DNA of 11,956 nucleotides from the NCBI GenBank assembly GCA_905204225.1, contig CAJKZK010000051.1, positions 1 to 11,956 on the forward strand, given 5' to 3'. The notes below the pieces were generated by a model. The model had not been told where the DNA came from. It searched no databases and worked only from the letters and a program-made list of their open reading frames with translations. This document shows, in pieces, positions 5,888 through 11,956 of the stretch (positions are counted from its first letter, which is position 1; each line of letters starts with the position of its first letter). Source of the DNA: an uncultured Bacillota bacterium (GTDB lineage Bacteria > Bacillota_I > Bacilli_A > RFN20 > CAG-449). The position numbers and the translations under genes were made by a program.

Positions 5888-6758
5888 TTTTAAACTAAGA
5901 ATAATTGATAAATTTCAAAATTTAAGTATTAAAGAATTATTGGAAACATTTCATTTTAGTAAAAGTAAAATTTATTTATTAAATAATGAAAATGCATTTT
6001 TTGTCAATCAAAAAAATGTTGATGAAAATTATATTTTAAATTTAAATGATTTATTAGAAATAGAATTAAATGAGAAAATAGATCTTCAACCAATTGAAAC
6101 TAATTTAGAAATTGCTTATGAAGATGATTATTATTTAATAGTTAATAAACCAAGAGATATTTTAGTGCATGATGATGGAAATGGGAAAATTACATTAAAT
6201 AATTTAGTAGCAGGATATTATAAATCACATCATATTAGAAGAAAAATCAGATCTTGTAATAGATTGGATTATGAGACTACTGGACTTGTAATATACGCTA
6301 AAGATCCAATAAGTGAAGCTAGTATGAATTATATGATTTTAGAAAGACAAATTGAGAAAAAATATTATGCTTTATGCGAAAATCGTTTTTCTAAAAAAGA
6401 AGGCATTATTGATTTACCAATAGCAAGAAATAGACACGATTCTCAAAAAATGATTGTTAACAAAAATGGTAAAGAAGCTAAAACTTATTTTAAAGTTTTA
6501 GTTAATGGATCTATTTCTTTAGTTGATATAACTTTATTGACTGGAAGGACGCATCAAATAAGGGTTCATCTAAATTATATTAATCATCCATTAATTGGTG
6601 ACAAATTATATGGAAATGGTAAAAATTTACCACTATTATTACAATCTTATTCACTTAGATTTTGTTCACCATTTACAAACAAAGAAATTTTAATTACAAT
6701 ATCAATGGATAGTTTATTTAAAAAGTATATGGAGGTTTTGAATGATAAAAGAGCCTAA
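5880..6758 (+). CDS. RluA/RluD-family RNA pseudouridine synthase
   Basis: 292 residues. Residues 1-65 resemble the small N-terminal S4-like RNA-binding domain common in this family. The catalytic domain follows: Y-L-I-V-N-K-P-R-D-I-L-V-H at 85-97, the active-site motif R-L-D-Y-E-T-T-G at 128-135 with Asp130 as the catalytic aspartate, E-K-K-Y-Y-A-L at 159-165, G-R-T-H-Q-I-R-V-H-L at 222-231, and H-P-L-I-G-D-K-L-Y-G at 236-245. The residue before R-L-D is Asn127 where His is usual; this is a mild variation and the catalytic residue is kept. It would convert specific uridines in rRNA or tRNA to pseudouridine; which site cannot be told. The ATG lies inside the end of degV and lacks its own good ribosome site, so translation is probably coupled. 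The last 17 nt overlap the next gene. Confidence 0.92.
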   Translation: MNSFKLRIIDKFQNLSIKELLETFHFSKSKIYLLNNENAFFVNQKNVDENYILNLNDLLEIELNEKIDLQPIETNLEIAYEDDYYLIVNKPRDILVHDDGNGKITLNNLVAGYYKSHHIRRKIRSCNRLDYETTGLVIYAKDPISEASMNYMILERQIEKKYYALCENRFSKKEGIIDLPIARNRHDSQKMIVNKNGKEAKTYFKVLVNGSISLVDITLLTGRTHQIRVHLNYINHPLIGDKLYGNGKNLPLLLQSYSLRFCSPFTNKEILITISMDSLFKKYMEVLNDKRA

Positions 6759-6990
6759 AATATATAGTGAAGAAACTAGTTTTGAAAAAGCTGCATTTAT
6801 ATTATGCTTAATAAGTGGGATAATTAGTATTTTGCCATTTTTTTCTATAATCATTTCTTGTGTAGGAATATATGCTTCTTATAAAGCTAAAAACAAATTA
6901 TATTTATATACTTGTATTGTTATAGCATTGTTTGCATTTACTGCTATTGTTATTAGTATCCAAAATGTTTTAAAAGGAGAATTATTATGA
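6742..6990 (+). CDS. Small membrane protein of unknown function
   Basis: 82 residues. Almost all of it is membrane-spanning: a long hydrophobic stretch at about 17-46, probably two short helices around L-P-F-F, then a basic turn K-A-K-N-K at 48-52 and another helix at about 54-73. The pattern of a compact hydrophobic pair with a Y-x-S-Y-K-A-K-N-K turn is reminiscent of small DUF4190-like proteins, but this is not a firm assignment. A strong GGAGG at 6731-6735, six bases upstream, supports this start within the pseudouridine synthase gene. The TGA stop overlaps the ATG of the AraC-type gene, so it belongs firmly to the operon. It could sense or respond to the membrane alongside the regulator; this is inference. 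Confidence 0.75.
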   Translation: MIKEPKIYSEETSFEKAAFILCLISGIISILPFFSIIISCVGIYASYKAKNKLYLYTCIVIALFAFTAIVISIQNVLKGELL

Positions 6991-7778
6991 GTTTAAAATT
7001 ATTAGCAGATTCTTATGTTGAATTAAACATAAAATCAATTAAAGAAATAACAGGTGAAAATTATTCTTTATGTCCAGAAATAAAAAGTGAAAACTATATT
7101 TTCTTGTATTGTAGACAAGGAAGTGAAAAAATCATTGTTGATGGAAAGAGTGTTGAATTAAGTGAAAATGATATTTATCTTATAAATAATAATGTTCGTT
7201 TTTCTTTTACAAAAGGTAATTATTCTATTTTATATTTAGAATTTAATGGTGCATCTACTGATGATTTATTAGCAAATTCATCATTTTCTAAAGGAAATGT
7301 TTTTTTACATGATGATTCACATTTAGGTTATTATTTTTATAAAATATATCATGCTTATCATGAGGCGGAATATTTATCTTTGAAATGTTTAGGAATATTA
7401 TATGAATTATTTTATGAATTAACTAAAAAGAATCAAATTAATACTGGAGGAATAAGTTTACAACGTCGCCATGTAGATTTAGCACAAGATTATATTAATC
7501 AAAATTATCAAATGGAAATTACAATTGCTGATGTTGCTAAAAAAGTAGGTGTTACTTCAAATTATTTAGCTAATATATTTGCTACTTATTTACAAAAAAC
7601 TCCTAAAGCTTATTTGACTGAAATAAGAATGGAACAAGCAAAAAAATTATTAGCAACTCATAAATATAAAATTAAAGAAGTAGGTAAATTAGTAGGTTAT
7701 AAAAATCAATTACATTTCTCTAGTGAATTTAAAAAATATACTGGTGAATCTCCAGCATTCTACGCAAAAGATAATTAA
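6987..7778 (+). CDS. AraC/XylS-family transcriptional regulator
   Basis: 263 residues. The N-terminal part (about 1-150) is beta-rich and fits a cupin-like ligand-sensing domain: Y-I-F-L-Y-C-R-Q-G at 37-45 and V-E-L-S-E-N-D-I-Y-L-I at 56-66 are typical of it. The C-terminal 100 residues hold the two helix-turn-helix units of the AraC DNA-binding domain: I-A-D-V-A-K-K-V-G-V-T-S-N-Y-L at 180-194, and I-K-E-V-G-K-L-V-G-Y-K-N-Q-L-H-F-S-S-E-F-K-K-Y-T-G-E-S-P at 229-256, with the usual L-x-x-x-R-M-E-Q-A-K-K-L-L linker between them. AAGGAGA at 6974-6980 is a good ribosome site. Last gene of the degV operon; a terminator starts at the stop codon. The inducer is unknown. The sensing-domain type suggests a sugar or similar small molecule, by family only. 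Confidence 0.92.
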   Translation: MSLKLLADSYVELNIKSIKEITGENYSLCPEIKSENYIFLYCRQGSEKIIVDGKSVELSENDIYLINNNVRFSFTKGNYSILYLEFNGASTDDLLANSSFSKGNVFLHDDSHLGYYFYKIYHAYHEAEYLSLKCLGILYELFYELTKKNQINTGGISLQRRHVDLAQDYINQNYQMEITIADVAKKVGVTSNYLANIFATYLQKTPKAYLTEIRMEQAKKLLATHKYKIKEVGKLVGYKNQLHFSSEFKKYTGESPAFYAKDN

Positions 7779-7803
7779 AAAGATGGGATAAAACCCATCT
7801 TTT
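7778..7803. terminator. Bidirectional terminator between araC-type and PFK genes
   Basis: Perfect 10-bp stem AAAAGATGGG (7778-7787) / CCCATCTTTT (7794-7803) with a 6-nt loop ATAAAA. The arms supply a T run to each strand. It sits exactly at the two convergent stop codons and serves both genes. Confidence 0.93.
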
Positions 7804-8998
7804 AAAATTTATTTTTGTTAGAAAATAAGCATATTCCATTTTTATAAATCAGTTTATTTTCACCATTTATTAATTTATTTCCATATTTAATAAATTCGTT
7901 AGTGATATTATTTCCTTTATCATTAATCATTGAACGATCAAGATATTTTATTTGATTAGCAATAGTGTCTAATGAATGATAAGAATAAATAAAATTATTT
8001 TTGTCATTAATTATAATAACCATAATATTACTTAAACCTTCTAAAGCAAATTTAACTGCATATCTACCAGCTTTAATTGCACATTCAATATCAACTTTAG
8101 AACATAATTGAGAAAAAGACCTTTGTAATAATGATAATTCAATAGCCCTAGTAGAGATATTTAATTTTTCATTAATTAAAGAAGATAAATATAATCCTAC
8201 TCCTCCTAATTGGTGATGAGCAAAAGCATCATTTTTACCTTGAGTACAAATAAAATTATTATTTATATCTTTAATTCCTTCACTAACTGCTACTAAACAT
8301 CTTTTCTTTTTAGAATATATTTCTTGAACATCTAATAAGAATTGTTCGGTATTGAAAGCTACTTCAGGAACATAAATTAAATCTGGTTTACAATCTTTGG
8401 CTAAAGCGCTACTAGCGGTCAACCAACCTGTATCCCTACCCATAATTTCTACTATATTAATTCTTCCTTTTGGATAACAATCATTATCATAATAAATATC
8501 TTTAATACAATTAGCGATAAATTTAGCACTGCTTGGATAACCAGGGGTGAAATGTGTGTGCATTAAATCATTATCAATGGTTTTAGGAATACCTACCACT
8601 TTACAATCTAGATTAATTTTTTTAAAATAATCTGATAATTTTTTTGTCGTGTCCATTGAATCATTGCCACCATTTAAAAATATGTATTTAATATTATTTT
8701 TTTTAATATTTTCAACAATTTTTAAATAATCTGTTTCATCATCTTCAAATGGTTTTAATTTATATCTAATAGAACCAAGAATAGCACTTGGAGTTTGTTT
8801 TAATAAAGATATTTGTCTTTTTGATACATCTTTTATATTTTTAATATCATTATCAATTAATCCTTTAATACCATTATGCATTAAAAACAATGTATCGATA
8901 TTTTCTTGCTTTTCACACTCTTTAATTACTCCATATAAAGAAGCATTAATTACACTTGTTGGTCCACCTGATTGACCATATATTGCGTTATATTTCAT
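7802..8998 (-). CDS. pfp: 6-phosphofructokinase, pyrophosphate-dependent type
   Basis: 398 residues, fitting the roughly 400-residue PPi-type PFKs. It phosphorylates fructose 6-phosphate to fructose 1,6-bisphosphate in glycolysis. Seen: the N-terminal phosphate loop G-Q-S-G-G-P-T-S-V-I-N at 8-18, G-G-N-D-S-M-D-T at 110-117, P-K-T-I-D-N-D at 138-144 with the catalytic Asp142, M-G-R-D-T-G-W-L at 187-194, P-E at 211-212, S-E-G at 239-241 and Q-R-S at 292-294 in the substrate site. Two positions that distinguish phosphoryl donors both point to PPi: Asp113 where ATP enzymes have Gly (GGDGS), and Lys139 before TIDND where ATP enzymes have Gly. Asn112 replaces the common Asp. GAGGT at 9006-9010, seven bases before the start, supports the ATG. 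It stands alone on the minus strand. Donor choice is inferred from residues, not measured. Confidence 0.92.
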   Translation of the reverse strand: MKYNAIYGQSGGPTSVINASLYGVIKECEKQENIDTLFLMHNGIKGLIDNDIKNIKDVSKRQISLLKQTPSAILGSIRYKLKPFEDDETDYLKIVENIKKNNIKYIFLNGGNDSMDTTKKLSDYFKKINLDCKVVGIPKTIDNDLMHTHFTPGYPSSAKFIANCIKDIYYDNDCYPKGRINIVEIMGRDTGWLTASSALAKDCKPDLIYVPEVAFNTEQFLLDVQEIYSKKKRCLVAVSEGIKDINNNFICTQGKNDAFAHHQLGGVGLYLSSLINEKLNISTRAIELSLLQRSFSQLCSKVDIECAIKAGRYAVKFALEGLSNIMVIIINDKNNFIYSYHSLDTIANQIKYLDRSMINDKGNNITNEFIKYGNKLINGENKLIYKNGICLFSNKNKF

Positions 8999-9016
8999 TT
9001 TGCTTACCTCAAAAAT

Positions 9017-9025
9017 ATCTTATCA
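9017..9025 (-). promoter_or_regulatory. Extended -10 promoter of the PFK gene
   Basis: On the minus strand TGA-TAAGAT (9025-9017) is an extended -10 with a two-mismatch hexamer; a T-rich but weak -35 lies upstream. The short leader runs into the GAGGT ribosome site. Confidence 0.45.
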
Positions 9026-9077
9026 TAAAAAATTTTAGTAAAAAATGCTTTTTAAAATAAAGATTATTATTTATTAA

Positions 9078-9105
9078 TTATCATGATAAAATAGATTTAT
9101 GGAGA
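9078..9105 (+). promoter_or_regulatory. Hydrolase promoter with overlapping palindrome, and ribosome site
   Basis: TGA-TAAAAT at 9084-9092 is an extended -10 element. It overlaps the perfect 12-bp palindrome TTATCATGATAA (9078-9089), a possible operator. GGAGA at 9101-9105, seven bases before the ATG at 9113, is the ribosome site. Confidence 0.55.
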
Positions 9106-9112
9106 TATAAAA

Positions 9113-10006
9113 ATGGAAAGATTATTTATTAAATCACATGATTATGATTTATCTTTATGCCTATTTACATGTGAAAAACCTAAAGCGATTATTCAAATAG
9201 CACATGGCATGCAAGAACATAAAGAAAGATATGAAAAATTTGCTTCTTTTTTAAATGAAAATGGTTATATTGTTGTTGCCGCAGATATGAGAGGCCATGG
9301 ATACGAAGCAAATAAATTAGGCCATTTTAACGATAAAGAAGGTTATAAATTGTTAATTGATGATCAAGTAGAAATAGCTAAATTTATTAAAAATAAATAT
9401 CCTTCATTGCCTTTATATTTATTTGCTCATTCAATGGGTACAATTATTTCTAGAGTAGTATTACAAGAACATTCTTCTTTATATGATAAAGTTATATTAA
9501 GTGGATATCCATGTTATCAAAAAGGAACTCATTTTGGTAAAATTTTAGCAAATATTATTATGTTATTTAAAGGAAAAGATGGTTATTCAAAATTCCTAGA
9601 TAATTTAGTTGTAGGTAATTTTAATAAAGCAATTGATAATCCAGAAACAGATGTTGATTGGATTTCTCATCATAAAGAAAATATTAAAAATTATCTTGAA
9701 GATCCTTATTGTGGATTCCAATTTACTATTGCTGCTTTAAAAGACTTGATGTCTTTAGTTTGTTTAATGCACAATTATAAACTATATAAAAATGTGAATA
9801 ATGATATGAAAATCCTTCTTTTAAGAGGTAAAGATGATCCATGTGTAGGTGGAGAAAAAGGAGCTTTAGATTCCAAAAAAGTTTTAATTAAAGCTGGATT
9901 TACAAACATTAAGAATATTGATTATGATAATATGCGTCATGAAATTTTAAATGAAGTAGATCATGAAAAAGTATATAATGATGCTTTAAATTTCTTTAAT
10001 GAATAA
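9113..10006 (+). CDS. Alpha/beta hydrolase, monoacylglycerol lipase / lysophospholipase-like
   Basis: 297 residues, a single alpha/beta-hydrolase domain of the serine aminopeptidase S33 / Hydrolase_4 group. Seen: oxyanion-hole segment H-G-M-Q-E-H at 31-36 with the typical E-R-Y-E-K-F-A-S-F-L that follows, A-D-M-R-G-H-G at 57-63, nucleophile elbow A-H-S-M-G at 105-109 with Ser107, acid residue in R-G-K-D-D-P-C-V-G (Asp241 or Asp242, the latter better placed), and His276 in M-R-H-E-I-L-N-E. The triad is complete, so it should be active; the first elbow glycine is Ala, which is tolerated in the family. No signal peptide, so it acts in the cytoplasm. Probable substrates are monoacylglycerols or lysolipids, by family resemblance only. 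Monocistronic or with the tiny ORF that follows by 26 nt. Confidence 0.9.
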   Translation: MERLFIKSHDYDLSLCLFTCEKPKAIIQIAHGMQEHKERYEKFASFLNENGYIVVAADMRGHGYEANKLGHFNDKEGYKLLIDDQVEIAKFIKNKYPSLPLYLFAHSMGTIISRVVLQEHSSLYDKVILSGYPCYQKGTHFGKILANIIMLFKGKDGYSKFLDNLVVGNFNKAIDNPETDVDWISHHKENIKNYLEDPYCGFQFTIAALKDLMSLVCLMHNYKLYKNVNNDMKILLLRGKDDPCVGGEKGALDSKKVLIKAGFTNIKNIDYDNMRHEILNEVDHEKVYNDALNFFNE

Positions 10007-10022
10007 TTTTTATAAATAATAA

Positions 10023-10047
10023 CACACTAATAATGGTGATAAGTGTG
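10023..10047 (+). other. Hairpin around the start codon of the 63-residue ORF
   Basis: CACACT (10023-10028) pairs with AGTGTG (10042-10047), leaving a 13-nt loop that carries the ATG at 10033. No Shine-Dalgarno site precedes this ATG. Confidence 0.45.
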
Positions 10048-10224
10048 GTAGATAAAGATTATTTAGAAATACAAAAAGAAATATTAAATGAAATATCTGA
10101 TGAAAATATTATTTATGAAGAGTCACAATGTGGACCTCAAGAAGAACCATATTTAAAAGAATATAAATTAGATATTAAGAAATGGAAATTATATCATGAA
10201 AATCATAATAGAAAAGGAAAATAA
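10033..10224 (+). CDS. Small hypothetical protein (63 residues)
   Basis: A short charged, soluble ORF, rich in Glu, Lys, Ile and Tyr, with a single Cys in the C-G-P-Q-E-E-P segment at residues 33-39 and a basic tail H-E-N-H-N-R-K-G-K. No family recognised, no membrane helix or signal peptide. For: it fills the space between the hydrolase stop and a clear terminator, the stop codon lies in that terminator's loop, and its composition is like real proteins of this genome. Against: no ribosome site before the ATG at 10033, nor before the in-frame GTG codons at 10036 and 10045. If real, it is probably translated by coupling with the hydrolase gene or from a leaderless or structured start. Confidence 0.5.
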   Translation: MVISVVDKDYLEIQKEILNEISDENIIYEESQCGPQEEPYLKEYKLDIKKWKLYHENHNRKGK

Positions 10225-10239
10225 CTTTTCTATTTTTTT
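10209..10239 (+). terminator. Intrinsic terminator after the hydrolase / small ORF
   Basis: 8-bp stem TAGAAAAG (10209-10216) / CTTTTCTA (10225-10232) with an 8-nt loop, then seven T's at 10233-10239. It is followed at once by the guaB promoter. Confidence 0.85.
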
Positions 10240-10240
10240 C

Positions 10241-10293
10241 TTGCACTTAATAATTTGTTCAAGTATAATCTAAAATAAAAAACTATTAAGGAG
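10241..10293 (+). promoter_or_regulatory. Near-consensus sigma-A promoter and ribosome site of guaB
   Basis: -35 TTGCAC (10241-10246), a 17-nt spacer and a perfect -10 TATAAT (10264-10269). AAGGAG at 10288-10293 is five bases from the ATG. The leader is only about 22 nt, too short for a riboswitch or attenuator, so guaB is not under riboswitch control here. It is the best promoter in the window. Confidence 0.88.
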
Positions 10294-10298
10294 AGAAC

Positions 10299-11765
10299 AT
10301 GGAAAACAAAATTTTAAAGAAAGGTTATACCTTTGATGATGTTTTATTAGTACCAAATTATTCTAATGTCGTACCTAATGAAATTAAACTTAAAACAAAA
10401 CTAACTAAGAATATTACTTTAAATATTCCTGTTTTAAGTGCAGCAATGGATACTGTTACTGAAGAAAAAATGGCAATTAGCTTAGCTAGAGAAGGTGGAA
10501 TTGGTATTATTCATAAGAATTTATCTATCGAAAAACAAGCTTATTTAGTTTCTAAAGTAAAAAGAGCAGAAAGTGGAATGATTTCTAATCCATTTACTGT
10601 TTTAGGTGATGATAAAATATCTAAAGTAAAAGAAATTGTAGAATTATATAATATTTCTGGTTTACCAGTAGTTGATAAACAAAATCATCTAATTGGTATT
10701 ATTACTCATCGAGATTTAAAATATAGTGAAAATGATAATGATTTAGTTAAAGACATTATGACACATAAAAATCTTGTTACTTGTAAAAAAGATATTGATT
10801 TATTAGAAGCAAGAAATATAATGATTTCTAATAAAATTGAAAAATTACCTATTATTAATGATGATAATATTTTAGAAGGTATGATTAATTTAAAAGATAT
10901 TGATAATATTGCTAATTATCCTAATGCTTCTAAAGACCAAAAAGGACGTTTATTAGTAGGAGCAGCAGTTGGAGTAAGTAAAGATACATTATTAAGAACA
11001 AAAGCTCTTGTAGAGGCTGGAATTGATGTTTTAGTTGTTGATAGTGCACATGGTCATTCTCAAAATATCATTAATACTATAAAAGAAATAAGAAAAGAAT
11101 ATCCATCATTAGATATTATTGCCGGAAATATTGTTACTAAAGAAGCTGCTGAAATGTTAATTGAAGCTGGAGTAAATGCAGTAAAAGTTGGTATTGGACC
11201 TGGTTCTATTTGCACTACTAGAATTATTGCTGGTGTTGGAGTTCCTCAATTAACAGCTGTTATGGATGTTGCTTCATATTGTAAACAAAAAGGAATTGGA
11301 GTAATTGCTGATGGCGGTATTAAACAATCTGGAGATATAGCTAAAGCAATTGCTGCAGGAGCAGATGCAGTTATGTTAGGAGGATTATTTGCAGGGTGTG
11401 AAGAAGCTCCAGGAGAAGAAATTATTTTTGAAGGAAGAAAATATAAAGTATATGTTGGAATGGGCTCATTAAGTGCAATGCAAAGAGGAAGTGCTGATAG
11501 ATATTTCCAAAGTAACAAAACAGAAATGAAAAAATTAGTTCCAGAAGGAATTGAAGGAAGAGTGCCATATAAAGGACCAGTTAATGATGTAATATATCAA
11601 TTAATGGGTGGCTTAAGAAGTGGCATGGGCTATTGTGGAGCACATAATATCGCTGAAATGCAAGAAAATGCAAGATTTATTGAAATAACAAATGCAGGAT
11701 TAAAAGAATCACATCCTCATGATGTTGAATTAACTAAAGAAGCACCTAATTATTATGGTAAATAA
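10299..11765 (+). CDS. guaB: IMP dehydrogenase
   Basis: 488 residues, the standard bacterial length. It oxidises IMP to XMP with NAD+, the committed step of GMP synthesis, in the cytoplasm. Domains: N-terminal barrel segment with Y-T-F-D-D-V-L-L-V-P at 10-19 and A-A-M-D-T-V-T at 48-54; two CBS domains at about 95-205 inserted in the barrel, where purine nucleotides bind in other members; then V-V-D-S-A-H-G-H at 246-253, the catalytic loop G-I-G-P-G-S-I-C-T-T-R at 298-308 with catalytic Cys305, I-A-D-G-G-I at 336-341, G-G-L-F-A-G-C-E-E-A-P-G-E at 361-373, and the flap with Arg401-Tyr402. Nothing is missing. Strong promoter and ribosome site upstream, terminator downstream, so it is monocistronic. 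guaA is not adjacent within the window. Confidence 0.98.
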   Translation: MENKILKKGYTFDDVLLVPNYSNVVPNEIKLKTKLTKNITLNIPVLSAAMDTVTEEKMAISLAREGGIGIIHKNLSIEKQAYLVSKVKRAESGMISNPFTVLGDDKISKVKEIVELYNISGLPVVDKQNHLIGIITHRDLKYSENDNDLVKDIMTHKNLVTCKKDIDLLEARNIMISNKIEKLPIINDDNILEGMINLKDIDNIANYPNASKDQKGRLLVGAAVGVSKDTLLRTKALVEAGIDVLVVDSAHGHSQNIINTIKEIRKEYPSLDIIAGNIVTKEAAEMLIEAGVNAVKVGIGPGSICTTRIIAGVGVPQLTAVMDVASYCKQKGIGVIADGGIKQSGDIAKAIAAGADAVMLGGLFAGCEEAPGEEIIFEGRKYKVYVGMGSLSAMQRGSADRYFQSNKTEMKKLVPEGIEGRVPYKGPVNDVIYQLMGGLRSGMGYCGAHNIAEMQENARFIEITNAGLKESHPHDVELTKEAPNYYGK

Positions 11766-11778
11766 TATATTTGAATCA

Positions 11779-11806
11779 AAAAAGGCAATTTTTGCCTTTT
11801 TATTTT
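11779..11806 (+). terminator. Intrinsic terminator of guaB
   Basis: 10-bp stem AAAAAGGCAA (11779-11788) / TTGCCTTTTT (11792-11801) with a 3-nt loop. The T's of the right arm, followed by ATTTT, form the tract. It begins 13 nt after the guaB stop. Confidence 0.9.
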
Positions 11807-11956
11807 GGCCAAAATGCCTTTCTTAATTGTATATATAATGAAGGGATAAAAAATAATAGTAAAATTTAAAAAAAATAGTAAAAATTAACATTTTATAAAA
11901 AATAAAAATTTTTTGGGCCAAAACATAGTTTTAAAAGCTCTATATATATGAAGAGA
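11802..11956. repeat. Duplicated palindrome-plus-TATATA element after guaB
   Basis: Copy 1: perfect 14-bp palindrome ATTTTGGCCAAAAT (11802-11815), then TATATATAATGAAGGGA at 11830-11846. Copy 2: TTTTGGGCCAAAA (11911-11923, palindromic about a central G), then TATATATATGAAGAGA at 11941-11956. Spacing from palindrome centre to the TATATA box is about 22 and 24 nt. Copy 1 includes TATAAT at 11834-11839. No protein gene is visible here, and the second copy runs to the window edge. Confidence 0.65.

Noticed and set aside
6256..6285. Inactive pseudouridine synthase because of N-R-L-D instead of H-R-L-D
   Set aside because: The catalytic Asp and the flanking R-L-D-x-E-T-T-G block are intact; the preceding residue varies in the family.
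11246..11518. 90-codon minus-strand frame
   Set aside because: Antisense of the conserved guaB catalytic region; its Pro/Ser/Ala-rich translation is a by-product of Gly/Ala codons on the other strand.
1..11956. tRNA, rRNA, insertion sequence, CRISPR array or phage genes
   Set aside because: No cloverleaf or rRNA-like segment, no transposase or integrase, no spaced direct repeats; the window is ordinary chromosomal gene content.

Overview
The window is very AT-rich and reads as a bacterial chromosome from the low-GC Bacillota / Mycoplasmatota side (Acholeplasma-, Erysipelotrichia- or uncultured gut Bacilli-like). The translation code appears to be standard: tryptophan is TGG in every gene, TGA is used as a stop (1084-1086 and 6988-6990), and no long gene is broken by TGA, which argues against a code-4 mycoplasma. 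Shine-Dalgarno sites are mostly strong (GGAGG / AAGGAG / GAGGT), stops and starts overlap inside operons, and several operons end in clear intrinsic terminators. A PPi-type phosphofructokinase fits an anaerobic, energy-poor lifestyle. The species cannot be named from sequence alone.

Layout. 1-3017: the 3' end of an envelope operon, with a 5'-truncated ABC-2-type permease, a membrane-anchored protein with an Ig-like C-terminus, and a large Ser/Thr/Gln-linker lipoprotein that looks like a beta-solenoid, closed by a terminator. 3048-4663: a DUF3137 membrane protein followed 2 nt later by a nucleoside tri-/diphosphate phosphatase (Ntdp/YgaC), closed by a bidirectional terminator. 4664-5011: a 350-nt gap with no protein gene. 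It holds a guanine-type purine riboswitch aptamer on the MINUS strand, with its own minus-strand promoter and a minus-strand terminator but no gene behind it. 5012-7803: an operon of DegV/FakB-like lipid-binding protein, RluA-family pseudouridine synthase, small membrane protein and AraC-family regulator, whose reading frames overlap. 7802-8998 (minus): PPi-type 6-phosphofructokinase, convergent with the AraC gene and sharing a perfect bidirectional terminator. 9113-10239: alpha/beta hydrolase (monoacylglycerol-lipase/lysophospholipase-like) and a tiny unknown ORF. 10241-11801: guaB (IMP dehydrogenase) with a near-consensus promoter and a terminator. 11802-11956: no gene, but two copies of a TTTTGG(G)CCAAAA palindrome, each followed about 22 nt later by a TATATATA-type box. 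This looks like a duplicated regulatory element that may run out of the window.

How it fits together. Most of the window is household metabolism: nucleotide turnover (Ntdp, guaB), glycolysis (PFK), RNA modification, and lipid handling (DegV-like and hydrolase). The item most worth attention is the orphan guanine riboswitch at 4734-4797. It reads away from degV, into the 3' end of ntdp, in antisense. It should give an RNA of roughly 195 nt if transcription stops at the shared terminator, or an antisense RNA to a nucleotide phosphatase gene if it reads through. Riboswitch identity rests on visible motifs. Any regulatory link to purine metabolism is inference.
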